DNA from: Girardinichthys multiradiatus
Taxonomy: Eukaryota > Chordata > Actinopteri > Cyprinodontiformes > Goodeidae
NCBI RefSeq assembly: GCF_021462225.1
Contig: NC_061795.1
Location: 50,770,880 to 50,834,879, forward strand
Length of the DNA stretch: 64,000 bases
Reading direction: 5' to 3'
Under the pieces are notes generated by a model. It saw nothing but the letters and a program-made list of their open reading frames with translations. It was not told the DNA's origin and searched no databases. Shown piece by piece: positions 44,291 to 58,274 of the stretch. Position numbers and translations under genes: made by a program. Positions within the stretch are counted from its first letter, which is position 1, and every line of letters begins with the position of its first letter.

Positions 44291-47200
44291 ATTAAAAATA
44301 TTCCAAATTCACCATTGCCACAAATTGGCATCCTAACTATTCCTATACAGTAAATCAATCTGAAGAATTACATCTAAACACTCTTAAAAGCAGGAAAGAC
44401 AAGAGAACATGCTGATTCCAATAAGGTACAGATGGCTAACCCCTGACCCTGATCTTCAAGAGTCAGAATTTGATCTTAACCTGAAGTTGTCTTTATCTAC
44501 TGTGAGGTTGAGCCGTTAAAAACTATTTTAAACATCTAGAACTGTGGCCAACAAGGTTGGACAAGGGCCCAAGTTTATTTTAAGGAAGATGGTAAAAAAT
44601 GCTAAAATGTCTACAAACCTTCTCCACGAAAACTGATACAAATTTGCAGCTGCAATAGAAATATTAATTTATTTAAAAAAATGTTACGTCCTTGCCAGAG
44701 GTACCAATAAGGGCGCTGAATAAACATGCAGCATATGAAGTCATCCCAAAAACATCAAAAAATATATGAGCAGGTTTCTGCTATTATTCTGCTACAAACA
44801 CGCTCCACAGGCAAAGATCCCACCACACCTCGCCAGCTCTGGGCAGAGCTAAGAGTGGAAAACTAGAATGGAAAATGGCCCGTTTGTCATCCCAGTTGCA
44901 CCCTCACAGATTGGCCACACTGTGGTGCTTTAAGTGCAGCAGACAGAGGAGCTGGAGAAATGCATCTTTTATTATCTCAGGTAAATTATTCAGAAATATT
45001 TCCAGTTATTTTTATAGATAATCTTTAGATTAGCCAATTAAGCCAACATAGATGAAGGAGCTTATTTCTTTTCCTGACATTTCTTACCTTTGTTCAGGCA
45101 ACATTTTGAGAACAGTTTCAAGGGCATTAGACAAAACTTGCAGTAAATGCTTGATGAAACTCATATCAGCTGTTTCCTAGGTTATTTCAGCAGAAGAAAC
45201 ACGCCTGTGTTGTCATAAAGTCTGCGTAACCCCAGTAAATCCAACTTTAGAGTAAAGAAGCTTGCATTCATTTTCCATCCACTTTTCATTCAGGCTCCCT
45301 CACTCTATTTTGCCTCCTAACATCTGCTCCCAGCCAGCCACCTGTCTCCTGTCAGATGCAATATAAATGCACGCCATACACTTGTTAATTATTCCCCCTG
45401 AATGTTGCCGTGTCAAGCCGAATATACAGAAAAGGATAGTGAAGAGCCATTTTATTAGAGGTGATCACTCTTTCTCCCTCCAGTCTCTCCTTCTGTCTCT
45501 GTCCTTGTTCAAACACTTTTTCAACTCTTTCTGTCCACTGAAATGCAGAAGTGTATGTATGTGTGTTCCTGTGTGAACTCAGCATGCCTCTATACACCAA
45601 CAAGAGCTTGTCTCCCAGGAGACACTACTGCGTGTGCTAGGAGGGTGGCAGAGGGATGGTTGGAAGGGCCGGCGGAGGGAGAGGGGTGACGGAGGAGTGG
45701 CATGTCGAAGCGGGGTTGGAATTGGGAGAGAAGCGAAGTAATGAGAGGTGTCGTAGGAGGGGAGCTGCAGAGGGGGACGGCAGCAAAGCGAGGCCAGGCC
45801 AGGCGGGTGGCATGGCAGTGGGGCCTCCTTGTGTCCTCAGCCCTCTTGTCCTTCCTGGTCTCTCTTTGCGGACAGCATCTGCAGCCTGCTTTACATGCAA
45901 AACACACCCTGCAGAGAGGGCGTCCACACATGGGGCTAAGGGGAAAGGAAGAAAAGCATTCCTGAGGCAGTGCAGGGAGAAGAGGGAGGTGGGCATCCTC
46001 AACAGCCTCCCTCTACCAGTGTTTCCCCCTTGATGAATCCATGGGGGGGATGCAGTAATGAGGGATGAGAGGATAAATTCGCGGCAGATTATTGTTGAAT
46101 CAAGCCTCAGCTTAGTTCAATACACAGACATTGCTGCTGTTGTTTTGTCCCTAGATTGCCTGACACCAAGTACAGTTATCAACCATCATCAAATCGTCCA
46201 TTTCTCTTCTAGTATTTCATCAATCAACACAGATATGTGTTCAAAATTTAAAAAGGGATAAAAGCTCAAATTCCTTAGAACAGCTTTTATTTTATCTTTG
46301 CAAATCCTCCAAAGGTAAAGAAATGAATATTAAGCTTAACTCCCAACATTAAACTGAAAAATATTGAAAATGTATCTTAAAGTATTTAGTTCAGTGATTC
46401 CCAGCTTCCCCAGAGATCACTAAATTAATATTTAGTTGCGCAGTTTCTCTCTTCTGCGTGGAGTCAACCAACCTCTGATACCTGTGAACAGGTTTGTGAT
46501 CCAGCCCAGGTTGATCGGACCTTATTCCACAGTTCTCTGCATTTCTCAGTTTTGCCTCATTTTAAGGCATTTCCTCTTCAGCAAATAAAATTTATTCCCA
46601 CAGCAGTGATTGATCTGTTTAGTGATGTTGAACCACCGATATTTTGAACACATCTGAATAATGAAATTGAGCAGAAAAAGAAAATTTTTCATATTTTCTC
46701 TGTTTCGTTTCTTTCCAGTGGCAACGATTGTTCTGGAGCCATTTCATAGTTGCCCCAACATTTGGCAGTATGCTCCATTGTTAATTAAGGACCGTGTGAA
46801 GTAACTGGTCTGCCCCAAACATTGTATCCAACAATAACCAGATGTCACAGTTTGTGAGTCACATCATGAACAAGGGAAACACACACATCACCTCCAAACC
46901 TGAGCTATTTCCTGGTAGTATTTGCCAAAAAGGCCTCAGTTCTGCTCCCGTCATTTCTTTAAGTCCATCCACAGTCAGCCAGGCAGTGTCATTAAGGATC
47001 CTGCCACAAAGAAAGTCTAAGTCTGATGTTAGAAGGCATGGTCATCAGAACTAGAATGTCCTTTTGTGCCTGTTTTCTGCACAGTTAGACTGGGGTCACT
47101 GACTTGAATTTATGGACTTTGCCACTGACTGAGGAGACGTATAATCGAGTCATTGTGACGATTAGGGATCCTGAGGTGGCGTTTTGTTGGGTTTTATCTG

Positions 47201-49685
47201 ACGCAGGATAAGTTCTCTCTCTATCAGCTCTGGTGGGAAAATAGGAAGAAATGTTCTAAGTGGTTCTGGTGCCACTTGTCTTTGTCAGGTTTTCCTGGTA
47301 TTGAGAGAGGGTCTTTTCACCGCAGGTTTTTAGAAGGACTCAAAGCATACGTCTCTGCCGATGCACAACTTTGACAGATTATCCTCTAGACACATAATTG
47401 TTTGCTTTGTTGTCCAACTGAAGGCTCAGCAGGAAAAAATGTCTTCCTTTCACACTTTTGGAACATCAATCTTACATGTAGTCATATTTAGGAGAAATAA
47501 ATGTATCGTTCTCCCCCACAGGTCAACTGCATACATGTCTATTTTTTTTACATATTCATCTGAAATTTTTCCCCTAAATGTTCCTGATCTTCTCTTTGCC
47601 TTCCTTTGCTTGAATGTGTCCTCTGTTCTTTTCTCTTCAGGACTGCTCTTTAAAGTGTGTGTTCACCATTATTTCTCAATCAAGTCCTAATGAACAACAA
47701 CAAGCGACTAACACAGCCATGTGTTGGATTTCCAAATGACCCACGGCGCTCCTGTCACTTTCTGTGTTTGCCTTTTCCATTCCCACGGAGGAACGCTTCC
47801 TCTTTCTCTGTTCGCTCCCTCTGCAGAAGAGAATTGTGTAAGATTGCTCTCTTTGTGTAACCAGTATGTGCAATAATAAACTGAGGAAATGAGCTTGGTT
47901 GCCTCACTTAATGCTAACATTATACATATCAGGAGGTAGATTATTCCCAACTCAGGTTTCAAAGTCCAGGTCCAGGTTTCAAAGACCAGGTTCCATGCAG
48001 CTACAGTATCTGTTGTCTTTACAGAGTCCCAGCAGAAACACTGAGTAAAAGGCTGTGGTAAGCCATGCCTGTAACAGGTGGACCTTCACTAACCAATACC
48101 TCGAACCAACCCATCCACCCCACCGCTGCAGATTTTTTAAAGCAGCACTCTTAACTTTAATGAACCAATCAGTTTACAGCATATCTGTGATAAACTGTCA
48201 GCACAGCCCAAACCCAGCTCATTCCACTGACATTTCTAAAGTGTCCATAACAAACAGAACACTCAGAGATCCTTGTATTTACATAAATATAATGCAAACA
48301 CAGTGATCAGTTATCAGCGCTCAGCAGACCCAGTCAGAAGTCGCCATTATTGTAGCATGAGTGAGTGTGACAGAACAGCTACAACGCAATGTTTTACTCT
48401 CCCTGGATCTGTCAGTGTTCCCTAAAGTGTCATTTTAAGTGTTGCCTAAAACTACTTCCTGTGTTTTACTGGTTTCAAACTTTAATTAAGCAGCTCAGAG
48501 TCTCATGGGCTTTCTGGTTCCACTCAACCTTCTTGGTTTACAGATTTCTACCAGCACACACCCAGGCATGCTGCCTAATTGCTTTAGATTCAGCTGAAGC
48601 TCTTTGGTTAAGACAGCAAGTGTTTCATCATGATCTTTTAATAAAACCATAGTTACCATGGTGACACTCAGACTAAGGTTTCCTGATATGAATATGATAT
48701 TTTTGTGATCAGTTCTGATAAGTCCACCTTTGCCATGATGATACTGCCACCGCTGTGTGGGACCTTCAGCATTACATCATGTGTGGGCATCTAACTGCAG
48801 TAAGACACCATCCAACAGTCAGAATATTACTAGCCTACAAACTGTTAGACGAGGTGATTTAGGATATAATAGCCAACAAGTATAGCATTCTGAACAGTCC
48901 TTTGCCATATTGATATTGGGTATGCTGATATGATGATCATTTTATGATATATTATAGTTTGATGCTCCAGTCCAGGAAGTAGTGATGATGTGCTGTTTTG
49001 TCATGATTGGTCCTTGTACCAATAAAGTCTCCATCACACAGACTTTTTGACACAGATTTCACTTGACTTACTGATACTGCACAGCGCTCGCAGACTGTCC
49101 AACAAGCTGCTGGTGCAACAAGTATGTAAGGGGAGTAGCTGCCCTTCTCCAGGCCAGACCTTAGTTGCTTTTACGGAGGACAGGAAATCCCGTGTTTACC
49201 AGTTTACTATAATCATTAACACTTTATCTCTACCTCCTTTGCTCTCTCCTATGCACTTCTTGGTGGTGTGTTTCACTTGCTCCTATCCATCTTCTTCTTG
49301 CAGCCTAAAACTCCCAGGTCTAGATTTCTTAGTCATTGTTGCAGCCAAAGGTCAGACACTTTCTTATTCAAAGCTGAACAGTTCAGATCAGCCTTAAGAG
49401 CAGCTCTAGTCTTAGCGGGATTCATTTCTGGTGTTCCTCACAGGCTTAGTTTTATAGTGCAGGTTTGAGTGCGTATAATAATCCAGTCTTCTCTTTTAAA
49501 GGGAACGTTTTACTTCCGAGTTTTCAAATTTGCATTTGGGTGCACTTCAGCCTTTGTGGTCTGAAGAACTGACTCTTCCAAAAGGAATGCTCTGCAGGTG
49601 CATGCAGTGTACATATAAGCTTGTATTTCCACGGCTTGTGTGGCTCTCTGAGGTTAAATGTATTGTTTTAAGTTTAAGTGGGAGT
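44291..49685. other. No recognised gene in 5.4 kb; one GC-rich patch
   Basis: No frame with a recognisable domain. Overlapping frames on both strands at 45590-46033 follow the GC-rich patch listed separately. Frames at 47361-47690 and 49047-49397 are composition-driven. May be intronic. Confidence 0.35.
45650..45850. other. GC- and purine-rich patch, function unknown
   Basis: Distinctly GC-richer than its surroundings, with GGAGGGAGAGGGG, GGGGTTGGAATTGGG and AGGCCAGGCCAGGCGGG words. CpG is present but not dense. No splice-bounded frame. Could be an enhancer, an exon or chance; I cannot tell. Confidence 0.25.
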
Positions 49686-50010
49686 TTTTCCTCTCCACTG
49701 TCGCTACATGCATGCTCAGTATGAGGGATTGCTGCAAAGTCAACACCAGTGACTGTCCACTGTCTCTACATGCTCATCCAGGAGGAGTGAATGCTGCAAG
49801 TCACTGACTGGATGCAATCTGCTGGGTTTCCTTAGATAGAAAAACTTTTTATCCAATTTGAATAAATAACTGAATCTGACTGCACTGTTCAATGGTTACG
49901 ATTAATTGGAATGTATGAACCTGACTTGAAATCTATATGATTGGATTGAGTTGTAAAGTGCCTTGAGACGACATTTGTTGTGAATTGGCGCTATATAAAT
50001 AAATAAAACC
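49686..50010 (+). repeat. LINE 3' UTR and tail (L2-type family), copy C
   Basis: Sense orientation. It starts within the 3' UTR (CTCTCCACTGTCGCTACATG) and ends in TGTGAATTGGCGCTATATAA and ATAAATAAAAC. It matches the reverse complement of 43005-43330, with an extra block near 49930-49955. Confidence 0.75.
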
Positions 50011-50306
50011 GAAGTGTCAGGAAAGGCTCCATACAGTTGAAATGTATTATAATAATGCAAATTATTTCCCCATAGCACCAAAACAATACATGCAAAAAAG
50101 AGGAGATTTCAGTTCTGAATGAAAAAAATCACAGAGTCATTTTATGGATGCAAGCATCATTTGGTTTCATGGTGGTCTATATTGTTTGGTTCCAGCTGCC
50201 ATATGACCATTTATAGTAGAGGCTTTCTCTGTGTTTGTGGCATAAAGGTCTGATTGCTTTTCTAGATTAAGTGCCTTTACATCGACTGCAGTGTTTGCCA
50301 AGATTA

Positions 50307-51500
50307 AACAGTGACACCAGAAAGTATTCACACCCCTTCACTTTTTTCTTTGTGTTACATACTTATTCCAAAACCATTGTCATTAGTTTTCTTTTAAGAA
50401 AATCTACACAAAGTAACCCATAATGACAAAGTGGGGACATGTTTTTAGACATTTTTGCAGATATTTAAACCACATAATGGCTACATAACTATTCACACCC
50501 TTCGCTGTGACACAGAATTGTGTTCAGGTGCATCTTAATTCCACTGATTATCCTTAAGATGTTTCTGCAGCTTGATCAGACTCCACTGGTACTAAATTCA
50601 GCTCATTGGACAGGATTTGGAATAAAGCATGCATTTACATAAGGTGTCACAGTTGATAGAGCAAATCAGACCAGAAACCAATCAATGGAGTGAAAGAAAG
50701 TGTCTGTAGACCTTTGGGACTGGATCAAAGCATAAATCATCAAACATTATGAAACGTTTCATTGTCTCCATCATTCCAAAATGGAAGACTTTTGGAACCA
50801 CCAGAACCCTCCCTAGATCCAGGTGCTTGACCGAACAGTAATCTGGAGAACGTCCTCAGTCTGAGTGGTGGCCAAGAACCCAATGGTCTCTAAGGGGAAG
50901 CTCCAGTGTTCTCTTGTGGAGACAGGACAACCATCCACATGGCTAACCATTGCTAACCCATACCACCAATCAGGCCTCCTTCAAGGTCATCAGACAAGGA
51001 CAAACAAGTGTCATGTCTGGTGAAAACAGGCCATCCCTACTGTGAATCATGGTGGTGGCACCATCATGCTGTGGGGAGGTTTTTTGCAGCAGGAACTGGG
51101 TAACTAGTCTGCACAAATGGTAAGATGACAGAAGCTAAATATTGAGAGATTCTTCAAGAAAACCTCCTCAAGAGTGCTCTGGACCAAAGACTAAGGCGAT
51201 GATTTAACTTTCAACATGACCCAAAGCACACCGCCAAGATAACAAAGGAGAGGCTTTAGGAGCAGTCTGTGGAGGTACTTAAGTGGTTCAGTTGGAGGCT
51301 GAAAGTAAATCAAGACACAAAAAAGGCTGCCTACTGATGTTTATATTTCTTAAAACTTCACAAAAGGACTCTTGACAACGTCAGAATGTCTGAAAACATG
51401 TTTTTACTTCAATAATTATGAGCTCTTGGGTTTTAGAATAAATCTCGAAGTAAAAACTGTGATAAAAGGAAAGGGGAGAGAATACTTTCTGGTGGTGCTA
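50307..51500 (+). mobile_element. Decayed Tc1-like transposon, second family
   Basis: The left end has CACCAGAAAGTATTCACACC and the reverse complement of the right end has CACCAGAAAGTATTCTCTCC, so the ends are inverted repeats. Inside on the plus strand are traces of transposase: HGGGTIMLWGG-like text at about 51048-51080 (HGGGTIMLWGGF) and FQHDPKHTAKI at about 51210-51245, the block with the second catalytic aspartate. There is no open frame above 60 codons, and the third catalytic residue was not found: the text between 51300 and 51400 is unrelated, suggesting a deletion. Confidence 0.65.
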
Positions 51501-54500
51501 TATTAACATTCTTGGCAAACCATATTCATATTAGTTGACATTAGGTTGTGTTTGAACACAGAGAATTCACTGTACTTTTGTTAATCTGTCTGTATATTTA
51601 CTGTGGTTGTTTAATATCAACCTTTAACAACTGAGAGCTTCCTGGCCAAAACTAGTTTGTCTACTTTTCTCCTCTTTTATTTTTAGTCTCACTTCTTCAA
51701 CACCAAACACAGGATTTAAACCACAAGTGTAATTTTCCATGTGTGCCTAAGCACAGCGCCTGAGCAGGCAGGGTTGCAGCTTGCTCCTCATGTGCGGGTG
51801 TGTATGGTGTGTGTGTCTGGGCTTTGAAACGTACAACACACACTTGTTGAGACTCTCAACGTTTTTCTTTCAGGTTCCTGCTCGCTGCTTAGTTCCTTCT
51901 AGATCAGTTTCCCGACACAATGAGCAGTGTTGCAACTGATGTTTTTTGAAATCTCAGAAATGAACTTGAACATCGCTAAGTACAAATACTCAACCTCACT
52001 CTGCTGCACTTGTCTTTCTCTGTCCTCTCACCCAACACTTTCTCTCCGGCTTTGGACTGGGGATCCCTGTGTCATCCCACCTACTCTGAATAACAGAAAC
52101 CAACCCTGACCCTCCTCTTGTCCTTTCTCTCCAACACAGAAACGTGCACTAATACATACAGAGTATCCAGATATGTGTGTCTCAACCCAGCTAGCGTACG
52201 GCTGGAAAGCGGAGCAGAGGGCCCTGGACTGGGCCAGCTGTTCCAGACTCCCTCGCTGCCCCGGGCCCCACATTCCCTCATTCAAGGGAGCTTTGTAGTT
52301 CTGACATCTTGGAACAGTTGAGCAGCTCAGCTTCTAATGCTGCCGTAATGGTGAGAGAAGGAGAGACAGAGAGGGAGGGGAGAAGAAAGAGACAGGCTTT
52401 ATGTGTGCTTGCTTGTTATGCTCAATCTCTCCACTCTTCATGTGCCGGCTCATCCTAAGTCCCCGTTCTTTACTCTAATATCTCTATTTTATTCTAGTAT
52501 TGTTTTATTCTTGTGTTTTAATTGTAGCACTCTGAGTTTGCCTGGAATGAAAAGTGCAATTTAAATAATATTTATAATAATAATTATTATTCTGACTGTA
52601 TTATTACAACTGCAAAGACTGTCTTAGGTATAAATGATTTAATCTTCATTTCACTTAATTTAAGCCTCATCCTGGTTGACCGTAGTTTGCTGAACATGGA
52701 CAATGCACATAGTCTGAAAGGTCCTGGACAGGTCAACCTAAAATCAAACATCTACAACACATACAACATTTTATTCCAGCTCCCTAACTCTAAACGATGA
52801 ATGTAAAATTAAATTATACTCATATTAAATTCTGTTATCATCAGAAACAGTAATTTATAAGAACAATATTTATGAAAGAAGTCAACGCCAAACTAAATAG
52901 TTGCTATAACAAATTAACAAAGCCCTTTGGTTTTGAACTGTTTCTTTAGGGGGTGTTCTAACCAAATGTGAAAGTGCCTGATCCAGGTTAAAGCGTAAAG
53001 GGCAGCAGTAGCTTCTTTATACCCCTTTTCTACCAAAGCGGTTTAGAGCCCGTTCCGGTTTCCGAACGTGATTTAGAACAAATGACGCGTGTTTCCACTG
53101 ACAAATAGAGGTTCCAGAACACGAACTCTGGTTCAACTGAGGTACCGCAGAATACTTGGTTCTTCTGCGCTAACCGTAGACAATAGAAGCAGCAAGTACA
53201 GGTGCTTCCAAGAAGACAGGCTGCCACAGATTTATTTATGTTTGAAAAATGTCACCATATTGACCCTGTAGCTTTCACACATCATGTGAACTGCACATGT
53301 ACCCCATTGCTACAGTATCTACTGAAACATTGTAGCAATCAACATTACTTCACCTCATGCAACCCTGTAAGACCCTCTGTCTGCTCTGCTGCAGATTTAC
53401 TTACCTCGGCGTGCAGGAAGCTTGAAGCTGCAAGTGAAACTGACCTTGAAGTACTTTCTGATTTGGCTAATAATAATAATATCTGACTACTTGGGGGGAC
53501 TCACAGAGCAGTGAAATTTTGTTGCAGGATGATGAGTTGATCCTTTAAATGTGGAATAAATTCATACAAGATAGTGTCATTATTGCAAAACTAACATACC
53601 GAGTCCTGACACAGTGGAACACTGTGAATTCCACACTCTTGAAGCTGGTACATAGACACTGTTCAGAACAGGGGTGACACATAAGACTTGATGTACCACA
53701 AAAGGATCTTTGTGTTCCTGCATTTAGACAGACATAGCATGTTTTTCGAGACATAGCCTGTGTGGTAGGATAGGAATCAGCGTGACAACAGCTTAATAAA
53801 CTAATGGAGGAGAAGTCAGACCAGGTACAATTTTTTGTAAGACAAGTAAACATGCATTGTAGTATATTTACCTCTATCCTGATGCCTATCTCTTTGCTAG
53901 TGGTGTTATACATCAAGGACACATGTATAATCTACATTTTTTCTGATCTGTGAACTATGAGCTGTTGAGATGTACTATACTGTAACTGTGTCGCCTTTCT
54001 GTCGTCTGCAGCCACCAGCTGGAAGAGAAGGCTGGGGATGAAGTGTCAGAAGCAGGTTTACAGTTAGTAGGCAATTGTAGTTTGGGATGAAAAAGTCATT
54101 TTTTATTGCAGTTTGTTCCATGAAGCTGCAATGTGTTGATATCTTGCAGCCCTTTAGAGTGTTTTCTCTGGACAAATGTCAATGACTGTCACATGAAACG
54201 CTATGTTATAAGTAGCATGACTGTGTGACAAAGTTGGTCTACATCTACGTCTAATTAGCAACTAATCCAGAAGTGACGGGACTTTATTGAAACTAGTTTG
54301 CAGAAACTTTGAGTTGTAACTCTAAAACGTAAACATGGTTGAAATAACAATTATGAATTTTCCTAAATATAATTTGTAACCAGTTTATTTTGTAATTTTA
54401 TTCTTTGAAATTTAAACAGATGTTTAAGGCAGTTAACTGTTACTTACCTCCGATAGATACATTATTTTTCCATTTACAATGATGGTTAGTTTATAATAAT

Positions 54501-55600
54501 AATAAATCCCTGTTGTGCAATAATATATTTAGGTTTGGATATTAAATATTTAACCAAACAACTTGCGCGCAATCAAGTATTGTCCTAGGAATTGCTGCCC
54601 AATATGGCGGTGGTTTTACAGCATTAAATGAAAGAGTGATTCAAGCTCTGGCATTTTCAAAGCAGTAAACTCTGCATACATGTGAAATAAATTCACAACA
54701 TCTTTCCAAAATTTAAGTATGTATTAACAAAACAATTCATCTCCAAGTTAAACATATTTCAGTCAATAACTCTTTATCTAGGCCAGTAAAATTGAACTAA
54801 AACTACCAAAGAACCCTGAAAGAATAAAGAAACTAACAAACTATATACAAATAAAAGGGAAAAGTGGACCAATAAAATCGATGATGACAGTTCAGTGTAG
54901 ATTTTTATTTTTAAGAACCAAGGTTAATTTTGGAAATAAGGTCAAATTAGTTTTAAAACTAATTAGGAACAACAATTAGTAGGTGTTTAAACAACCAGCT
55001 CAATGCAAATCCGAAGGTAACTAAAACATTTTTTTTTAATATATTTTAAGAATGATTTGCTGAATTAGAAATCAATAATCTTTCGACAATTGATCCTAAT
55101 GTTGTCAACTAGCCATCACACAGTCTTTTGACGCTCACAAGATGGAGACAAGCTGGATCTAAATATTTGAGCTTCCTGTTGCTAGCATTAGCATTTAGTA
55201 GTTTCAGCTAACAAAGGAAAGCTTATTGCTTATTCACCACTTCTTTAGGTCACTAATGTACCTTCAACTACCATTAATATAACTATTAATGTGTGCATGA
55301 GTGCTGCCGGCGCATTACAGCCAATATGTGCTTGAAATCACACGTTGAAGTAAAGTTTGTCTTAATTTTAAAACAGAACTCAGAACAAAAAAAGCTTGCC
55401 TCAAGGCTTATAGGCCTGTTCACATTAGCTCAGTAGGAGGCCTGTTAGCACTGAAATAGTTTAGTTTTTAGTATAACACAGCAAAACACCATGAAATATT
55501 TGATGAAATAACAATATTTAGATTGTTTCATTCTTAACTAATTTTCTCTGCCCAGACATCACCTCTTAAGGGAAACGTTTGATAAACAGGAGTGAAGACA
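51501..55600. other. No recognised gene; one possible repeat
   Basis: Frames near 52028-52321 overlap on both strands and have no domain. 52500-52570 may be a LINE tail (GTGCAATTTAAATAAT). 53025-53200, listed separately, may be a repeat. Otherwise AT-rich. Confidence 0.35.
53025..53200. repeat. Degenerate hAT-type repeat (tentative)
   Basis: Words CCCGTTCCGGTTTCCGAAC, GTTTCCACTGACAAATAG and AGGTTCCAGAACACGAAC resemble a teleost non-autonomous repeat rich in GGTTC words. No ends or duplication found. Confidence 0.2.
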
Positions 55601-55617
55601 GTCCAAAGGTCATTACC

Positions 55618-56060
55618 TTGTGTGGTAAAGGAGGTCCGGTCTGGCCGCTTGGTCGCGAGGTGGACAGGCAACAAAGAGGTTTAGCGGCTGCTCTCAGTAG
55701 CAGGTGGTTGTTGGGGGGCTTCTGCTCAGACTTTACGCTTCAGGCGTGCAGAGCTGCGGTTTCAATGATGTCTTCTTCAGGTAGTGGGACAACTGCTTTG
55801 TCCCGTCTTCCGGGAAACCTCTGGCTCAGATTCCTTTTCTGCAGAAGCTCAGAATGAAGCGTTAAGACAGGTTGTCTTAATTAGCTTCGTGACACAACTT
55901 AACTTTTGGTTGTTCTTTGATAGAAGAATACACTAACATCAAATTGTAGTCAACTTTGGGATACAAGGATTCTTCGAAGTAGAGTCTTACTCACCAGCGT
56001 TTTTCAAAGACACTGAAGTTGGGAACTGCTTCACCGCTTCCTGTCAGCACTAAACTAAAG
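55618..56060 (-). other. Candidate minus-strand non-coding exon pair
   Basis: On the minus strand CTG then GTGAGTAAG at 55995/55994 is a near-ideal splice donor. After 156 bp, CTTCTGCAG ends at 55839 as an acceptor, and a 221-bp exon candidate runs to 55618, followed by AAG then GTAATG, another donor. The second exon has about ten CpG, unlike its flanks. It has no start codon in a long frame: one frame is open for about 32 codons only. It might be the 5' end of a non-coding or 5'-UTR transcript. Signals alone are weak evidence. Confidence 0.25.
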
Positions 56061-58270
56061 GGCTATTTCACAGTTTTTCAATTATCCGGACAGCGTTTAG
56101 ACAACTTTGGTTCAAAACTTAAAGTAGTTAGACTTTATGAAAAAGAGACCATTTAAAAGATTTTTTGTGAAATGGTACTCAATTTGTGATACAGTAGATA
56201 TTTTTTCCCAAAATATTACTAAAGTCTGGTCTTGTTCTCATAAACCAGGTGTGTTGTCTGCTAAGCTGGACGTAACGTCATACCCGAAGCATATACAGTA
56301 GCACTCAAATAATCAAAATCAGTTCCTAAAAGCTTACTATAATTGCATTGTCAGCAATATTTTACCTGTTGTTGCCATGGTTACATGTTTCTTATGTTGT
56401 TCACTTCCTGTGCTGTCAGTAATATTGTTTATGTGGAAGACTGGCATAGTTCCTTTGGTGCTGTTTTAACTTGCTGAACTCCTGTTTTTCACATTACATG
56501 GCCTTATTTGACACACTGACATGCTTTCAGGAAAAGCCCAGTTTTATGATACAATCATGAAGTTTTATCAAACGTTATGAAAGTACTGATCTCTGTAAAG
56601 TTAAACTAATTGCTCTCTCCAGTCTCTTGTCACAGTTGAAGTAATACCATTTATCCTCAACAATCAGTTCAAGTCACTTTGCAAACTACATGGGAAATGC
56701 CTGATTTTGCCAGGAGAGAACAGAAAATCCCACACCAAACAGTTTTGTGTTATAATGCGTGCAGTATTTTTGTAGGCAGAGCACTGTAAACGGGCCTCTA
56801 GGCATGAGTACACATGTTTTCCTGCTTTTCATGCATTAAAACCACTTGCTTGAAGTTGGTGATTAAAAAAAATCTTGATCTGCAACAACAGAGGGGCTTA
56901 AAGCTAGAGGGACCCCTTTGGTCAATGATATGCAGACCTTTTAAATTCCTGCAAATACAAGTTCCTTAATGGTCCTACTGCTGGAAGTTTGATAGTAAAA
57001 AAACAGTTTTTGTCTCTCATTATTCTGGTCCTTTGGTTGCATTTCATGGATGCAAATAATATTTTCTTTACTGAATCATTAAAAAAAGAGTGTATTAAGA
57101 GATTAACTTGAAGAGTAACTGGAAGAGGAGACAGAGTTGTTTTGGTATATGCAGTAGTACCTGCGGTTGACCTTTAGATGGAACTGCTGCACTCATTTTA
57201 TAGACATCTATTTTTTGCCTACCAAGGCACTATGCTGAGAAAAAACTGCTCTACGTTCCACAGCTACGGACAACTGAATACATGCCACAAGCCCAAAACT
57301 TGAACCTATGATGTGCTGTTCTGTTAAATATTGGAGGTATTAACTGAACTAGACTGACTACTAGGAATGACAGCACAGAACCACCACACCATGCATCGGG
57401 GAGATTTATGATGACATTACAGGATTCTCATTATTCATAAAATTATAACCAAAACTATTTCATGCAGAAATCTTACATTTAGGAATGAAGCTGCAGTTCA
57501 GTACAGTCAGGCAGTTTAAGGTATGGATGGTTCAGTACTGATATTTGTGTTTCTCCCAGAACCATTGATACACTCACAACATTTGCTGTTTTCCCCTTGT
57601 TTGTGTATTTGACAGTTTATCCAGTGAGATGGAAGGTTTGTTTTCTTACGTTGTTATTTCATGTTTCCATTGTGGATCTTAGCAGGGTAACTAACTTCAT
57701 GAGGTTGGGTGGAAATAAAATAAATATGTGTATGATATAGCAGAGGTTTTGCTTTGAATGGCTTCAAACTGCTGATGTTCACTATGCTCAGATATGTTTG
57801 AACGTGTTATGTTTGTGTTTATGTATCATGAATGTGAACACTTTCTCCTGCCAGAACAGCTGTGTGGCACTATTGTTTCTGTTCACTGACACCTTCTGAG
57901 CAGAGGGACTGCTAAAGGCTAATTGACAGGTGGAAAATGGTCCCTTTGACACGCTGAAGCTGCAACCCGCTCCTCTGTCACCGAGGTGAAACTACCTTCT
58001 GGCATCAGTCCACTAGAATACAGCCCAAAACTGTTAAAATTAGGAGTGAAATGACACTATTAGGTCTTGAAGTATTTACATGTGTGATTGTCTGTAGGGT
58101 ACATTCTATGCATGGCAGTTCTTTGCTCTCCTTCATTCCCATTTGTTGAATGAAATGGTTACCCATCTTAATGATTACATTATTAAGATTTGCTATAAAT
58201 ATTAGGTTTGTATCAAAGTTTTAAAATTTAATTAACATTAAAACCAGTTTAGCTACCTCGTTTCTTCATT
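56061..58270. other. No gene seen
   Basis: 2.2 kb of AT-rich sequence with no frame, repeat or RNA gene that I can support. Confidence 0.4.
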
Positions 58271-58274
58271 GAAA

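Noticed and set aside
45590..46033. Overlapping frames over 100 codons on both strands.
   Set aside because: Several frames open at once over the same GC-rich patch points to composition, not coding.
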